Shown: positions 11,101 to 21,574 of the stretch, piece by piece
Position numbering within the stretch: position 1 is the stretch's first letter
Layout: each line of letters starts with the position of its first letter
Assembly: GCA_012934845.2 (NCBI GenBank)
Contig: WNNJ02002157.1
Location: 62,001-126,000 of the forward strand
DNA length: 64,000 nucleotides
From: Pomphorhynchus laevis
Taxonomy: Eukaryota > Acanthocephala > Palaeacanthocephala > Echinorhynchida > Pomphorhynchidae
Reading direction: 5' to 3'
Notes under the pieces: generated by a model
Database searches by the model: none
What the model was told of the DNA's origin: nothing
The model's input: the letters and a program-made list of their open reading frames with translations, nothing else
Made by a program: the position numbers and the translations under genes

Positions 11101-13020
11101 TACAAAATTATTTATTATCCATAAAACCTTTCCTCTTAAGAGTATTGATACATTTTAATAAGATCAATTATATATTTTACTAAGATCAATTATTTATTTT
11201 ACTAAGATCAATTATATATTTTACTAAGACCAATTATATATTTTACTAAGATCAATTATATATTTTACTAAGATTATACTTTAATAGAAGCTTATAAAAT
11301 TAATGACTTCTATTAATTCAATTTTATCCATATATACAAATCCAATATCGTTACATATTATGGAAATTTTTAAAATGTCATTATTTAATGTATCATATTT
11401 ATATAGTACAATTTATTTATATAATTTTGAAGAAACCCAATATCATTTACATTTTTGCTATTTAATATATCAATGACGATCAATAATTTTTAGTCAACAT
11501 CAGTCAATATTTATAAAATATCGTATATTATTAATAAATAATATACGATGCATCAGATAAAGATTGAAGGTATTCTAGAGAAACCTTTCATTATTTCTGA
11601 TATACACCTTATTTATCATCAATATTTGTTTTATTAATAAATCCCGTAAATGATTAATTAGTTAATATTTATCTAATGATTTCATATACACGCTAATTAC
11701 GTATTATTTCTGATAAAAATTATTAAAAATAATAATATTAATCAACTTAATATTTAATAATTTTATTTTTAATAATTTTATTGCTACCAATTTATATTAA
11801 ATGATTTTTCTATCAATAACGATCAATCATTTTTAGTCAACATCAGTCAATATTTGACTGATAATTACTGTATTTTGAATATTGTATATTTTACTGGCGA
11901 TATTGAATTCGTAATATTTTAAAATTATATTTTTAATTATTTTTCTATCAATGACGAACAAAAGTAACCTTTTTAAAATATGTTTATTAAATTATTTATT
12001 TATGATTAATAAATAAATAATTAATTCATTATTAATTATTTATGTCTATTAAATTATTTAAATGATTTTGAAGAAAGCCAATATCATTACATATTGTTGC
12101 AATTCTTAAAATTTCATTATTTAATGTATTATATTTTATATTATATGGTATGCATGAATGCTCATGCAAAAATATGTTTCTTGTAAATTTAAATATGTCA
12201 TCTTTACGATATAAATTAATAGTAGTTTTAATTAATGTTAATTTAATGTTCATATCTAGATATACACCTTCTTTATCATTAATATTGGTTTTGTTAAGAA
12301 TAAGGCTTTCTGGATAAATTTGTTCGCTTATTGAATAAGAATTATTAGAGTTAAATACACATATATTCATCAATGTATCGAAACATATATTTCATGTATT
12401 TATATTGTTTAGATTTAGTTTTTACACAGTTATGAACAAATTCATATTCTATAAAGCTTAATAGGCTTTTACTTAAATGCCCATTGGCTTATTTACCTAC
12501 GGTCATATATCCCTCAAAACATATTTAAGGTTTCCATTGCAAATTTATTTATATAAATAAGATATGCGTCGTAAAAATAAACAGTTTATTTAAATATAAA
12601 CAGTTTATTTCTCAATAAACAGTTTATATCAAAATAAACAACTTTGATTTTTTAAAGATCACAACCTGATCTATCGAAATATTTAATGCAATCTTTTGAA
12701 CATCTCCTTCTTTTTTCGTTCAAAAAACATTGCGAAAAGTGTATTTTTATTGTAACGCTAAAAGATTAACTATTATGTCATTAGGTATGGTTTCAAAATA
12801 GACGTGCAAAATGGAGGAGAAAGGAAAAGCGATGGGGTAAAGCGACCATGATGGCTGAGTATGGTCTATACGGCGCAATGGTACGGTATTCATTGCCACT
12901 GCCGGAGTCCATCAATACTGATCATTCGGAAAAGGTTTCATGGTTGATGGGTAACAATAGGCTTTTGTTCTAATATAAAATTCAACTTTAAATTTAGAAA
13001 TGCACAAAAAATCCCAATAA
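8182..13020 (+). CDS. Vsx: Vsx/ceh-10-type homeobox transcription factor (four 3' exons)
   Basis: Exons: 8182-8284, 9763-9871, 12785-12950, 12998-13020 (stop TAA 13018). All junctions are GT-AG and in phase (donors GTTTAT, GTAGAT, GTAACA); the last intron is 47 bp. The spliced product reads [12 protein letters not shown], then [18 protein letters not shown], then [19 protein letters not shown]: a full 60-residue paired-like homeodomain split before VWFQN as in vertebrate VSX genes. It is followed by a CVC domain ([26 protein letters not shown]), the hallmark of VSX1/VSX2 and ceh-10, regulators of retinal and interneuron fate. The protein stops right after MHKKSQ, so the usual long C-terminus is missing. 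The N-terminal arm RNRYFETS departs from the normal RHRTIFTS. The first exon or exons were not found. The introns are packed with retroelement debris. Confidence 0.9.
8285..9762 (+). other. Vsx intron
   Basis: Very AT-rich with long T and A runs. It ends in a TTTTCTCAAG acceptor. No internal gene or element recognised. Confidence 0.7.
10190..10890 (-). mobile_element. Penelope-like element fossil, end module and RT tail
   Basis: Two copies of a roughly 100-bp end module (about 10190-10290 and 10420-10560; key words GGATTAGAG, ATCAGG, TTTCGGCCCC) are followed by the reverse complement of the PLE RT C-terminal coding region (10575-10770), matching the plus-strand copies at 19600-19710 and 55790-55905. 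A further piece lies at 10850-10885. Broken and old. It sits inside a Vsx intron, opposite to Vsx. Confidence 0.7.
10890..11095 (-). mobile_element. 5'-truncated LINE 3' end (copy a)
   Basis: On the minus strand this is the conserved 3' end of the CR1/Jockey-like LINE also found at 42780, 44080, 58305, 59931 and 61555. It carries the GTCATGTAAACGTGCGCTGG-like block and the terminal CACGTTAAAATAAAC. It interrupts the PLE fragment on either side. Confidence 0.8.
11096..11560 (-). mobile_element. PLE fossil pieces with a 23-bp tandem repeat
   Basis: PLE RT tail sequence restarts at about 11100 and again at 11337-11470 (minus strand), showing at least two overlapping broken copies. At about 11155-11280, five copies of a 23-bp unit (ACTAAGATCAATTATATATT core) are in tandem. 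Confidence 0.55.
11520..11549. repeat. Perfect hairpin, 13-bp stem
   Basis: Arms ATCGTATATTATT and its complement, loop AATA. Confidence 0.85.
12030..12470 (-). mobile_element. Penelope-like reverse transcriptase fossil
   Basis: The minus strand encodes PLE-type RT sequence (FRYIDD nearby, [38 protein letters not shown]) nearly identical to the plus-strand copies at 19180-19710 and 55410-55905. It is the C-terminal half only. The close similarity of three copies suggests fairly recent activity. Broken. It lies within a Vsx intron. Confidence 0.75.
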
Positions 13021-13688
13021 AGTGCAATTGGATCAATCCCGACATGTAATTTTATCTATTAATAGTGTAACTTTGTAACAAACAGTAGTAGATGTACTTT
13101 AACCATTGATGTGTTAAAAATAAATTAGTCTTCAAATTCAATTTCCAATAATTTTAAGATTTAACTCAAATTCATTATAGTAATGCTTTATTGAAAATAA
13201 GAATTAACTTATTATTTTATTACATTTTTTATTTGACATTGTGTTTAATAAAAACAATAATGTAAAATGCTGCAAAAATTATAAAAATAATTATTTAATA
13301 ATTAATTATATTTTATAATAAAAAGTAAATATTATTTAAATATTCTAGTTGAAAAAATCGGAAAGACTCAAACAGCATAAACTGACTCTAGGCTGATACG
13401 AGTTTTGAGTCTCATAAGTAGGGGCTGCTGCACAACTGGATTGAAATGTATCACTCTAAGACAGCTCAATATGTCCTTCTAGTACGATAAAACTAATATA
13501 AGCAACTTTTGAGTGTTGTGAAACAGTAGTTCCTAATGATGATGGCAGCAGCTATTGAAATATTGAGCTAAATCTTTTTATTGAATAAATTGTCGTTTAT
13601 TTGGTTTCATTCTATAAATAATTTAATATCATTTTGTATACTGATTTAATATTAAGATTTATTTAATTTGAATGAATCTGTTAGCTGA
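13021..13688. other. AT-rich spacer downstream of Vsx
   Basis: Contains a less AT-rich stretch at 13375-13560 that may be a decayed short repeat. No gene seen. AATAAA-like words at 13120 and 13190 could serve Vsx polyadenylation. Confidence 0.35.
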
Positions 13689-14090
13689 AATTCTTCTGTT
13701 GGTGGCACAATATTATCCTCACAGGTATTGTTCCTATTCTTGATACTTCAGGACGCTACTAATCAGTCTGGGTGGGTATAATCAGTTGCTGACCTAGACC
13801 TACATGTCACGTTTCAACCCTTATTAATAAAGTTATATAAAACAATGTATATCTACACACTGGAGCAGCCAGCCAAGTAGATGTAGCGTTGAATCAAGAT
13901 ACTAAAGTCCTGAGTTCAAAGACGATCAGCACCAGTGTACGGAGTAAGCAGATAATAAAGGTCGAAACGTGAAATGTAGGTCTGGGTCAGCAGCTGATGA
14001 GACCCACCTAGACTGATAACTAGCGTCCTGCTGTACCAAGAATAGGAACAATACCTGTGAGGATAATATTGTGCCACAATCAGAAGAATT
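13689..14090. repeat. 402-bp foldback repeat with hammerhead-like core
   Basis: Two arms of about 145 bp (13689-13833 and about 13948-14090) are near-perfect inverted copies; the outer ends read AATTCTTCTG on both strands. The spacer is about 115 bp. A related sequence on the minus strand at 21575-21755 shows this is a dispersed family. No coding capacity. It could be a MITE-like foldback, or two copies of a small non-autonomous retroelement in head-to-head orientation. Confidence 0.85.
13980..14040 (+). ncRNA. Hammerhead-ribozyme-like motif
   Basis: Core order fits a minimal type I hammerhead. Stem I 5' strand CAGCAG (13988-13993), CTGATGA (13994-14000), a 14-nt stem II region, GATAAC (14015-14020), short stem III AC-TAGC-GT, cleavage trinucleotide GTC ending at 14027, then stem I 3' strand CTGCTG (14028-14033), exactly complementary to CAGCAG. 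After a 2x2 internal loop, TGG/CCA pair again. The segment resembles known schistosome hammerheads (GATGAG, CCCA, TAG, GCGTCC). Faults: GATAA in place of GAAA, and a poor stem II, so this copy is probably inactive. Confidence 0.5.
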
Positions 14091-14166
14091 AAGATTATGT
14101 AGAATTACAAAAAATTTACTTGTAAACTTCTTGTAATTTTCTTTGCGAAAGTAAACTTCTTTATTT

Positions 14167-14196
14167 AAAGTAAACTTCTTTGCTGAAGTTTACTTT
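14167..14196. repeat. Perfect hairpin, 12-bp stem
   Basis: Arms AAAGTAAACTTC and complement with a 6-base loop. Two smaller hairpins (AATCACTG and AACAAACGG arms) follow at 14525-14580. Confidence 0.85.
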
Positions 14197-14599
14197 CAAA
14201 TTTATCAAAATAAAATAATAATTATATAAAATAAAATTATATATTTGATAAATAAATTTATTAAATTTATTTTTTATTTTTAAATTGTTCTGTAGCATAA
14301 TATCGATAAAATATCTGTGATTATATGAATTAATTGCATTCTGAAATTTTGATAAAAATTAAATCAAAAGAACAATGTACATAATCACTATTTTATGATC
14401 AAATATTTCTTGAGAGAGCACTCTTTGAAACAAATTACGAAATTTAATTTTATAAAAAGGTTTAAGAAAATTCCTTCATTTGCCTACATTCTATCGAACT
14501 CCAGTAAAATGTCCATAAATTACATAATCACTGATAACAACAGTGATTTCAAAAACAAACGGTAAATATTTTTGCCGTTTGTTAATCGACTTATTTTAC

Positions 14600-15680
14600 C
14601 GACTTATATTTGGCCAATGTGCTCGCGAAAATAGTTTTCGAAAATAATATACATATTCAAATTTAATGTTTGTTTAGTAAGCAAACCACACACTTACTTT
14701 ATGACTAGCTTAGTAAGCGAAATATACCGACTTTATATTTTAGCTATAACGGATTATAAAGTCCAATTAACTTATATATTTTTATCTTATAAATTGTAAA
14801 TTTACTTATGCAAGACTATTTATATCTAGATTATCAGTTTCATGTTTTGATCGTCTATAACATCAAATTTTAAAAGATTTAAGACAACATCACACTTACT
14901 TCTTCACTTTTAGTAATTTCAAAAAGGTTCGTTCTGCAAACAAATTTGATTTTACGTAATTTTAACAAATCATCCAGAATTACCGTATATTGTTTGCCAA
15001 TCTTTTGAGCTCCTCTTGATAATGCTCTTCTACCTACAAATTGAAATTTTTCTTGGTTATATTAAGTTTTTACAACGCTGAAGATGACGTGCGTAGTGCT
15101 GTCGAAATATTGGATTTTTCTAATCAAATAAATATTCCTTTTTCCTCGCCTTCTTGTAATAATTCGGATTGGAAACGAATTTTCTCTATTTTAATTTCAA
15201 ATAGATCAATAGTTTTGTTTAATTTCTGATGACTCATATTTGGCCAATGTTCTCGCGAAAATAGTTTTTGTATTGCTAAATAATATACAGATTCAAATTT
15301 AATGTTTGTTTAGTAAGCAAACCACACACTTAATTTATTGCTAGCTTAGTAAGCGAAACATAACGACTGTATATTTTAGTTTATATGCTGTAACGGATTA
15401 TATAGTTCAATATATTTTGTATATTTTTATCTTATAAATTGTAAATTTACTTATGCAAGAATATTTATATCTAGATTATCAGTTTCATGTTTTGATCGTC
15501 TATAACATCAAATTTTAAAAGATTTAAGACAACATCACACTTACCTCTTCACTTTTAGTAATTTCAAAAAGGTTCGTTCTGCAAACAAATTTGATTTTAC
15601 GTAATTTTAACAAATCATCCAGAATTACCGTATATTGTTTGCCTCGTCTTTTGAGCTCGTCTTTATGTATATTCTTCATA
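14600..15680 (-). repeat. Direct duplication of a ~420-bp block (offset ~632 bp)
   Basis: 14600-15030 and 15232-15680 are closely similar, sharing the TTTGGCCAATG...CTCGCGAAAATAG start and the TACGGTAATTCTGGATGATT (minus-strand) segment. Both contain the same exon-like frame and donor site. They diverge abruptly near 15000 and 15645. Confidence 0.85.
14900..15000 (-). pseudogene. Copy 1 of a duplicated exon-like segment
   Basis: The minus strand encodes the same GKQYTVILDDLLKLRKIKF and TNLFEITKSEE peptide as copy 2 and ends at the same GAA|GTAAGTG donor (exon edge 14900). Upstream of the conserved part the frame differs by one base from copy 2. More coding-like sequence (TIDLFEIKIEKIRFQSELL, about 15130-15225) lies further upstream on the same strand. 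It may be a live alternative exon or a decayed duplicate. Confidence 0.35.
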
Positions 15681-15760
15681 GCCCCTGACACTAGATGAGT
15701 GTTTAGATAAATAAACACCTTAGAAAATTTAGATTCAATTAAATTTGATTTGTCAAGCAA
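15545..15760 (-). CDS. Copy 2 of the duplicated exon, unknown protein
   Basis: An open frame of about 72 codons ends at a consensus donor GAG|GTAAGTG (exon edge 15545). It contains FSKVFIYLNTHLVSGAMKN followed by the shared GKQYTVILDDLLK and TNLFEITKSEE segments. No initiating ATG and no obvious family. The duplicated coding block plus preserved splice donor argues for an exon of a gene lying between Vsx and Nle1, but no other exon was recognised. Confidence 0.35.
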
Positions 15761-17398
15761 TAAATCAAAGTAAACTCAGTGATTGTATGTTAGATCAAAC
15801 GAATATATATGCTCTTTTGATCGAAAATGTATTTGATGTTCTGAAATTCTACAAACAAAGCGGTCACTCACTAGAGCTGATAATGTAATTCTAGATGTTA
15901 CTTCAATAATACTAAAACGAACAATAATTAAAAATCAAATATGATAATATTTATTTATATTATTATAAATTATATTAATTATTAATTATATTAACTCATA
16001 ATAATTTATAAAGACTGTTGATAATGTTATGTATTTAAATAAAATAATAAAGAAATAATTTTATTTTATTACTTTATAATTGTTAAATATAATTAAATTT
16101 TATTACTTTATATAAATAATTAAATAATAAAATTATAAAATTAATAAATTTAATAATTAAATTATTCAATAATTATTAAATAAACTTAAAATTATAAGTT
16201 TTGCAAAATCATTAATAATTACATATTAGTTTTCTTATTAAATTTTGATTTATACTTCACGATTATTGATAATTATAAATAATCTATCAAATAACTTAGT
16301 TTGGGATTTGATGACATCTAAAAAATCCTTTCTCTTCTTTGATTTGTATATTCAAATGAATCAAACGAATTAAAGCATGATTGAACTTAATTTATTGTTC
16401 AAATAAATACTTTAAATACTTTATGATTTTTAATAGACCATATTGTATTTTATTTTTTAAATAAATTATATATACAATAAATTATATATACAATATGCAA
16501 AATATAGAACTGTTTAATAGCAATTTCAACCTTTATAACTTTTAGTAATAAAGTAAAGCAAAGAATTGTACCCGACACCTTGTAAATCCCAGGGACACTT
16601 CCGAATCAACCCAATTTTTACTGTCCGAAAATTAAACTGTTAAAACGCTAAATACCAAAGCTATTAAGTTTTACTCAAATGAAGGTTTCATAACCCAAAC
16701 TGACAAGCTATTGTTTAATATTCATTTAACTGAATTCGTATTTTGGACTAAATATCATCTTCAAGTGCTCTTTTACTTTACACATAGAACGCATAGCCGG
16801 AAGATTTTATCTACAATAATCGAACAAACATAATACGCCATTTTACGCACCAGCAACATAACATTTCGAAATAATATGCGTGAATATAACTTGGACAACT
16901 CCTCAGAACAGCTCATTCGAAACCGACAACACCTAGCGCTACTTGACAAAATCGCGTTATGAAAATCTCAATACTCGATTTCGTCAATCGAATAAATAGC
17001 ACACCCATTCAATCAGATTCTAGCAGCTTTTGATCGTATCTCAAGGGTAGCTGCAAGATAGGAAAAATTGTAATCTTCGCAAATTCATGCTATCATCAGC
17101 CACAATTTATTCCAACTCCGAATTCTCAACTATTGAGTTGAAGGTAATTTCTTTCGAATTCAGTGCATTTTTATTTCCTTAAATGTAGTAAATGCTCACT
17201 TTATACCTAAACCTTATAAATCAATCGTGACGCTCAATTTCATTGCACTGATCAAATTTAAAATTCAAATGATCTTGCCTGTTTATCTATTAAGACCAAA
17301 AAGACAAAGAAGAGCTGTGAAAATTTATCAATTTATTTACATGTCCTTATATTTTTAGTGCGTTAAAATCATTTGAACAATTCGTAAAATCAAATGAT
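15761..17398. other. AT-rich spacer
   Basis: No gene or repeat family recognised. 16560-17120 is less AT-rich but has no readable frame on either strand. Confidence 0.4.
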
Positions 17399-20300
17399 TT
17401 AATGTTTCCAAACTTTTAAATTGCGGTCTTTTCCTCCCGTTGCAACAATGTGTCCGTCCTTGCTCCAATCCAAAGCATATACTTCATCAGCATGTCCTGG
17501 TAAATCTACTCGCAACTTCTTTGATTTCACCGACCATAACTTGACCGTTGAGTCTGCACTTGCCGAAACAATATAGCGACTGTCAGGAGACCATGCTAAT
17601 TGATAAACTCTGCCAACATGTCCAAGGAACGTACATATAAACTTGCCGCTGCTAGACCAGAGCTTAACTGATTTATCAAAGGAGCAAGATGCCAACATTG
17701 TTCCGTCGGGACTGAATTTTAAATCAACAACAGGTTGACAGTGCCCGGTAAGTTTAACCAGTTTGTTATTATCAGTGTTATCGGATAGATTCCAAAGTCC
17801 AATTGTGAAGTCATCCGAGGCACTGGCAACTATATAGCATTCCTTTTGCTGATGATAGCATATGGAGTTAATCCAATGCGAATGACATACCTGCCTTATC
17901 AGTGATCCATCTACGGTGTTCCACAGTTTAAGTGTTCTATCATGACTACCTGACACAATCCAATCCCCTTTCAACCAAAGTATTTGATCAAATTAGTTAA
18001 ATAATATTTTTAAATGCAAATTAAAATTAAGCTAAACAAGCAAATTATTGATGTATCAATTAGATATTAGAGGATTTTGATAATTAATCGTATTTATAAC
18101 ATAAATACTCAATATTTGATTTGTTTATTTTTATTCTTTCAAATAATTGAACGCTAAAAAATTAGATTTACAAAAGTCTGCTTATACATTTTTAATCATG
18201 TTTATTTAGGTATAAAGTTGATAGAGCAGATAATAGGATTCAAGAGGAAAACAGATTGGAATCAATGATCAAATTGAAACTAACATATTTTGCTACTTTA
18301 GCGATCTACAGAACTAAAATTCAGTCCTAATAATTCAATGTACAGGACTGAATTCTATTATCAAATTAAACAAAATATACCAATTGAAAAATGCAAGATT
18401 CCCTCGCAGATTAAAATTATATAATAGGTTATATAATAATATTGCTCGATTAATAAAATAGATTATTTTATTTTTAAATAATAAAAATATGACGGGAAAT
18501 GAATATAAAATTTATTGACTAGTTTCGGTTTAAACCTATATATATATAATTTGCAAGAACGAAAAACTAATATTGATCAATTAATAAAATATAATTTTTT
18601 ATAATGTTATAACCTATTAAAAAATTATATATTTAATAATAATTCAAGTCATGAATTTCAAGCTTTTCAATTTCAATAAAAATTTATTTTTATAACAATT
18701 AAAGGCCACATTTTTATTGTATGAATAATTTATAATCTATAATAATACAAAATATTATATTTTTAGTTAAATATTAAAAATATGAATTATTTTTGAAATT
18801 ATTTGTTTTTGAATTCAGATATTAGCTAAGTACATTTTAGCAAACATCATATTCTCTCACTTATTTAAGCGTCATAAAGGTCTCTTATTTTGTTATCATG
18901 TCCACTTTATTATTTTATATTTATATCCTTTATTTATATCGGAAAAAGCGTCTGCTCTTTGAATCATTAAACTACGCTTGTTGCATTAGCGAAGAACGAA
19001 AATACTTTATGTAATTCAATTTTAAAATATCCATGTTAGTTCATTTTATCTAAACGATCAAATGTCAAATTTCGGACTCACTAAGCATGACTCACATTGA
19101 TGTGTAAATTCTCACATGTGACACATGTGATATAAATAGTAGCCCAATTAAAGCTGACTTGTTTGTAAGCTTTATAGAATATGAATTTGTTCATAACTGT
19201 TAAAAAAAATAAATCTAAATTATATAAAGATATGAAATATATGTTTTGATATATTGATGATATATGTGCATTTAATTCTAGAAATTTTTATTTAATTGGT
19301 GAACAAATTTATCCAGAAAACCTAATTCTTAATAAAACCAATATTGATGATAAAGTATATATCTAGATATGAACATTTAATTAACATTAACTAAAACTAC
19401 TATTAATTTATATCGTAAAGATGACATATTTAAATTTACAAGAAACATATTTTTGCATGAGCATTCATGCATACCATATAATATAAAATATAATACATTA
19501 AATAATGAAATTTTAAGAATTGCAACAATATGTAATGATATTGGCTTTCTTCAAAATCATTTAAATAATTTAATAGATACATATTTTAAACTAGGTTACT
19601 ATAAAAATAACATCAAGCAGAAAATAGTAAAATATATAAATCAACACAATAATATAAAGAATAAATTTAAACTCTTAAGTGGCAAATTTTTATGGATGAA
19701 TAATAAATAATATACTTTGTATTAGAATAAGATACTAGATAGTTTTATCAGAGGAAATACATCATTAGCATGTATTTGGCCCTGCTGCTATGTTGAGTAG
19801 AGGAGTTAGGGGCCGAAACCTGATAGCAAAGCAGTTCCTCATGATGACCTCTAATTCTTATTCTGATACAACGTCTGTTATTTATTAGTCAATCATAAAA
19901 ATGACGTTTATTTTGAATTTCAATTTTTTATTTTAACTTGATTTAAATTATAGAAAATCTAAAAACAATTATTAATTTTGTTATTTAATTATTAAATTTT
20001 GATTTAGCAATGTTATGTTTTGTTTATTTAATTATTGTATTAAATACGTAGACTCAGTTAGCTGATTTGATTATAAATATTTTTTATACAGTATTATATT
20101 TATTATAAATTTATAAAAAATAAATTAATAATTAAAAATTATTAATAAATTTTGTAATAAGTTTGAATATTATTAAATAAGTAAATGTAAGAATACACTG
20201 TCACTCGATGTAAAACTTAAAACTACTTAACTTCTTTTGTTTCCCAATTTTACTTCAATTTGAATTTTATTTAAGCTCAAATTAAAATAAAATTGCTATT

Positions 20301-21231
20301 TATTAATTACTGTGTAAGCAGACCTAAATTAAACAAATCTAAGCAGATTTGTTTAATTTGTTAAAATTAGACAGATCGAGAGTAGTCAAAGTAAAATTTG
20401 TAACAATAAATTTTACATTGACTTCTCTCAATTTGTTTAATATTTAGTAATTCGAGTTTCCACGATTTTAGTTAACTAATTTGATGCACTTAGTGAGGTA
20501 ACAGGACCTTGGTGACCAGCGAGTGTCAACCGATTTTTACCATTTGACCAGATTTTGATGGTCATGTCTTTAGATCCGCTTGCAATTTCATTGTATGATG
20601 GGTTAAACACAACACAACTAACCCAATGAGGGCAGTGTTTGTCCATTTTTAAACACGATTCTTCAGGAATATTCCATAATGTCACTAAACCACTTCGGGA
20701 GCCTCCAACAATCGAAACACAGTCAAAGCTCCATGAAAGACAAGTTATCCATCCGCCGTTTCCAGTTAGTGTTTTCAGTGGAGTATCACATGTCATGTCC
20801 CATATTCGAATATCGCCGTCTCCACCACCGGTTGCGAGTTGAGTAGATTGTGAATTAAAACGAACTACGAGAATGCATTCTTTGTGTCCGGATAATGTAG
20901 TTGTACATCTACAAACGGGACTAGTAGGTTCTGCTTGCTTTATAGGCTCAACACGAATCCGTACTACATTCTCCGGTGCGCAATAACTCAGAATAGCGGC
21001 AATCGTCTGATCGACAATGCGTTCATTTATGTAAAAACATACTTGATTAGTCTGATAGCACGATTCGTTAAAACTTTGGTACAAACACTGCAGATCTGAA
21101 TGATTTGAATGTAAATTAATACGGGTAACTGAACCAATTGAAACTCCGTTGAGATCAACTAATTGGCAAAACACAGATGATGTTTGTTGATTAGTTAGCC
21201 CAGTTTTACTTTCTGAAATGCATTCAGACAT
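17399..21231 (-). CDS. Nle1: Notchless homolog, WD-repeat 60S ribosome assembly factor
   Basis: Exon 1: 21231 (ATG) down to about 20488-20491. Exon 2: about 17977-17981 down to 17399. The joined protein is about 440 residues (human about 485). An N-terminal NLE domain (residues ~20-85) is followed by eight WD repeats, including GHKECILVVRF, GSKDMTIKIW, SHDRTLKLW, SASDDFTIGLW, SFDKSVKLW and PGHADEVYALDWS, the last a Notchless signature. In the nucleolus and nucleoplasm the family (yeast Rsa4) binds the AAA+ ATPase Rea1/midasin through the NLE domain for pre-60S maturation. The exon join falls inside WD repeat 4 (GHQGPVTSL / KGDWIVSGS). A canonical GT-AG join would shorten that repeat by four residues; a GT-AC join keeps the normal 23-residue spacing. 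The 2.5-kb intron holds a PLE fossil. Confidence 0.93.
19150..20075 (+). mobile_element. Penelope-like element fossil in the Nle1 intron
   Basis: RT C-terminal half at 19180-19710 ([41 protein letters not shown]), then the PLE end module at 19710-19865 (GGCCGAAACCTG, CTAATTCTTATTCTGATAC), then an AT-rich module at 19867-20075 (ACGTCTGTTATTTATTAG to TACGTAGACTCAGTTAGCTG) that also accompanies PLE ends at 52480-52830, 56215-56360 and 57010-57430. Broken. Opposite strand to Nle1. Confidence 0.75.
20326..20359. repeat. Perfect hairpin, 15-bp stem
   Basis: Arms AAATTAAACAAATCT and its complement, loop AAGC. It sits in the Nle1 intron near the exon 1 donor. Confidence 0.85.
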
Positions 21232-21574
21232 CTGCAGAAAAATCTTTAAAGTTCAATTAATTTTTTAAATATATAACGTTTCGTTACAAATTAAGACGAA
21301 AAGGATAAAAGAAAATACGTCTTTCGTTCAATAATAAGGTCACGTTTTAAATAAATAGTAATAATTGCTCTTTTAGAGCGCAATTTAAACTTTTTTACTT
21401 ATTAAGTAAAAATTTAAATGTACAAAAATGTTTGCTCTTGTCATTTTAATAGTTGATTGTAGTAAACATTTAGTAACACTTAAAAGATTGGGTATATAAA
21501 ATTTTTCTGATTTTAAGTTGATATTATTACTGTGCAGTCATTATTGAAATTTCGATGACCCTGCGCGTCGCTTC
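21232..21574. other. Nle1 upstream region
   Basis: AT-rich sequence upstream of the Nle1 ATG, probably 5' UTR and promoter. No TATA box or other element could be singled out. Confidence 0.35.

Larger units (their letters stand above)
17978..20491 (-). other. Nle1 intron with terminal inverted repeats and likely GT-AC ends
   Basis: On the coding strand the intron side begins GTGCATCAAATTAGTTAA (from 20491) and ends TTAACTAATTTGATCAAATA-C (to about 17980). The 14-bp ATCAAATTAGTTAA is perfectly inverted at the two ends, and both ends begin GT when read inward. Exact edges are uncertain by a few bases. A perfect hairpin (11-bp stem, AGGACTGAATT arm) lies at 18318-18354 and a 15-bp one at 20326-20359. 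Confidence 0.65.

Noticed and set aside
13855-13948. Possible tRNA-like head in the spacer of the foldback repeat
   Set aside because: A few GTTC-A-like words occur, but no cloverleaf with A and B boxes at the right spacing can be drawn.
15041-15229. Plus-strand frame of 62 codons
   Set aside because: The minus strand of the same segment is more coding-like and lies next to the duplicated exon; the plus frame is its shadow.
15545-15760. Cullin-like exon (FSKVFIYLNTHLV resembles the cullin FSSKVLNGICAYLNRHWV stretch)
   Set aside because: The resemblance covers only about 15 residues and the following sequence does not match cullins.
19710-19870. Hammerhead ribozyme in the PLE end module (GGCCGAAACCTG ... 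CTCATGATGACCTCT)
   Set aside because: GAAAC and TGATGA-like words are present and TTAGGGG/CCTCTAA could pair as an open stem II, but no stem I can form between the cleavage position and the core. The 56100-56225 copy fails in the same way.
20639-20842. Plus-strand frame inside Nle1 exon 1
   Set aside because: Antisense shadow of WD-repeat coding sequence.
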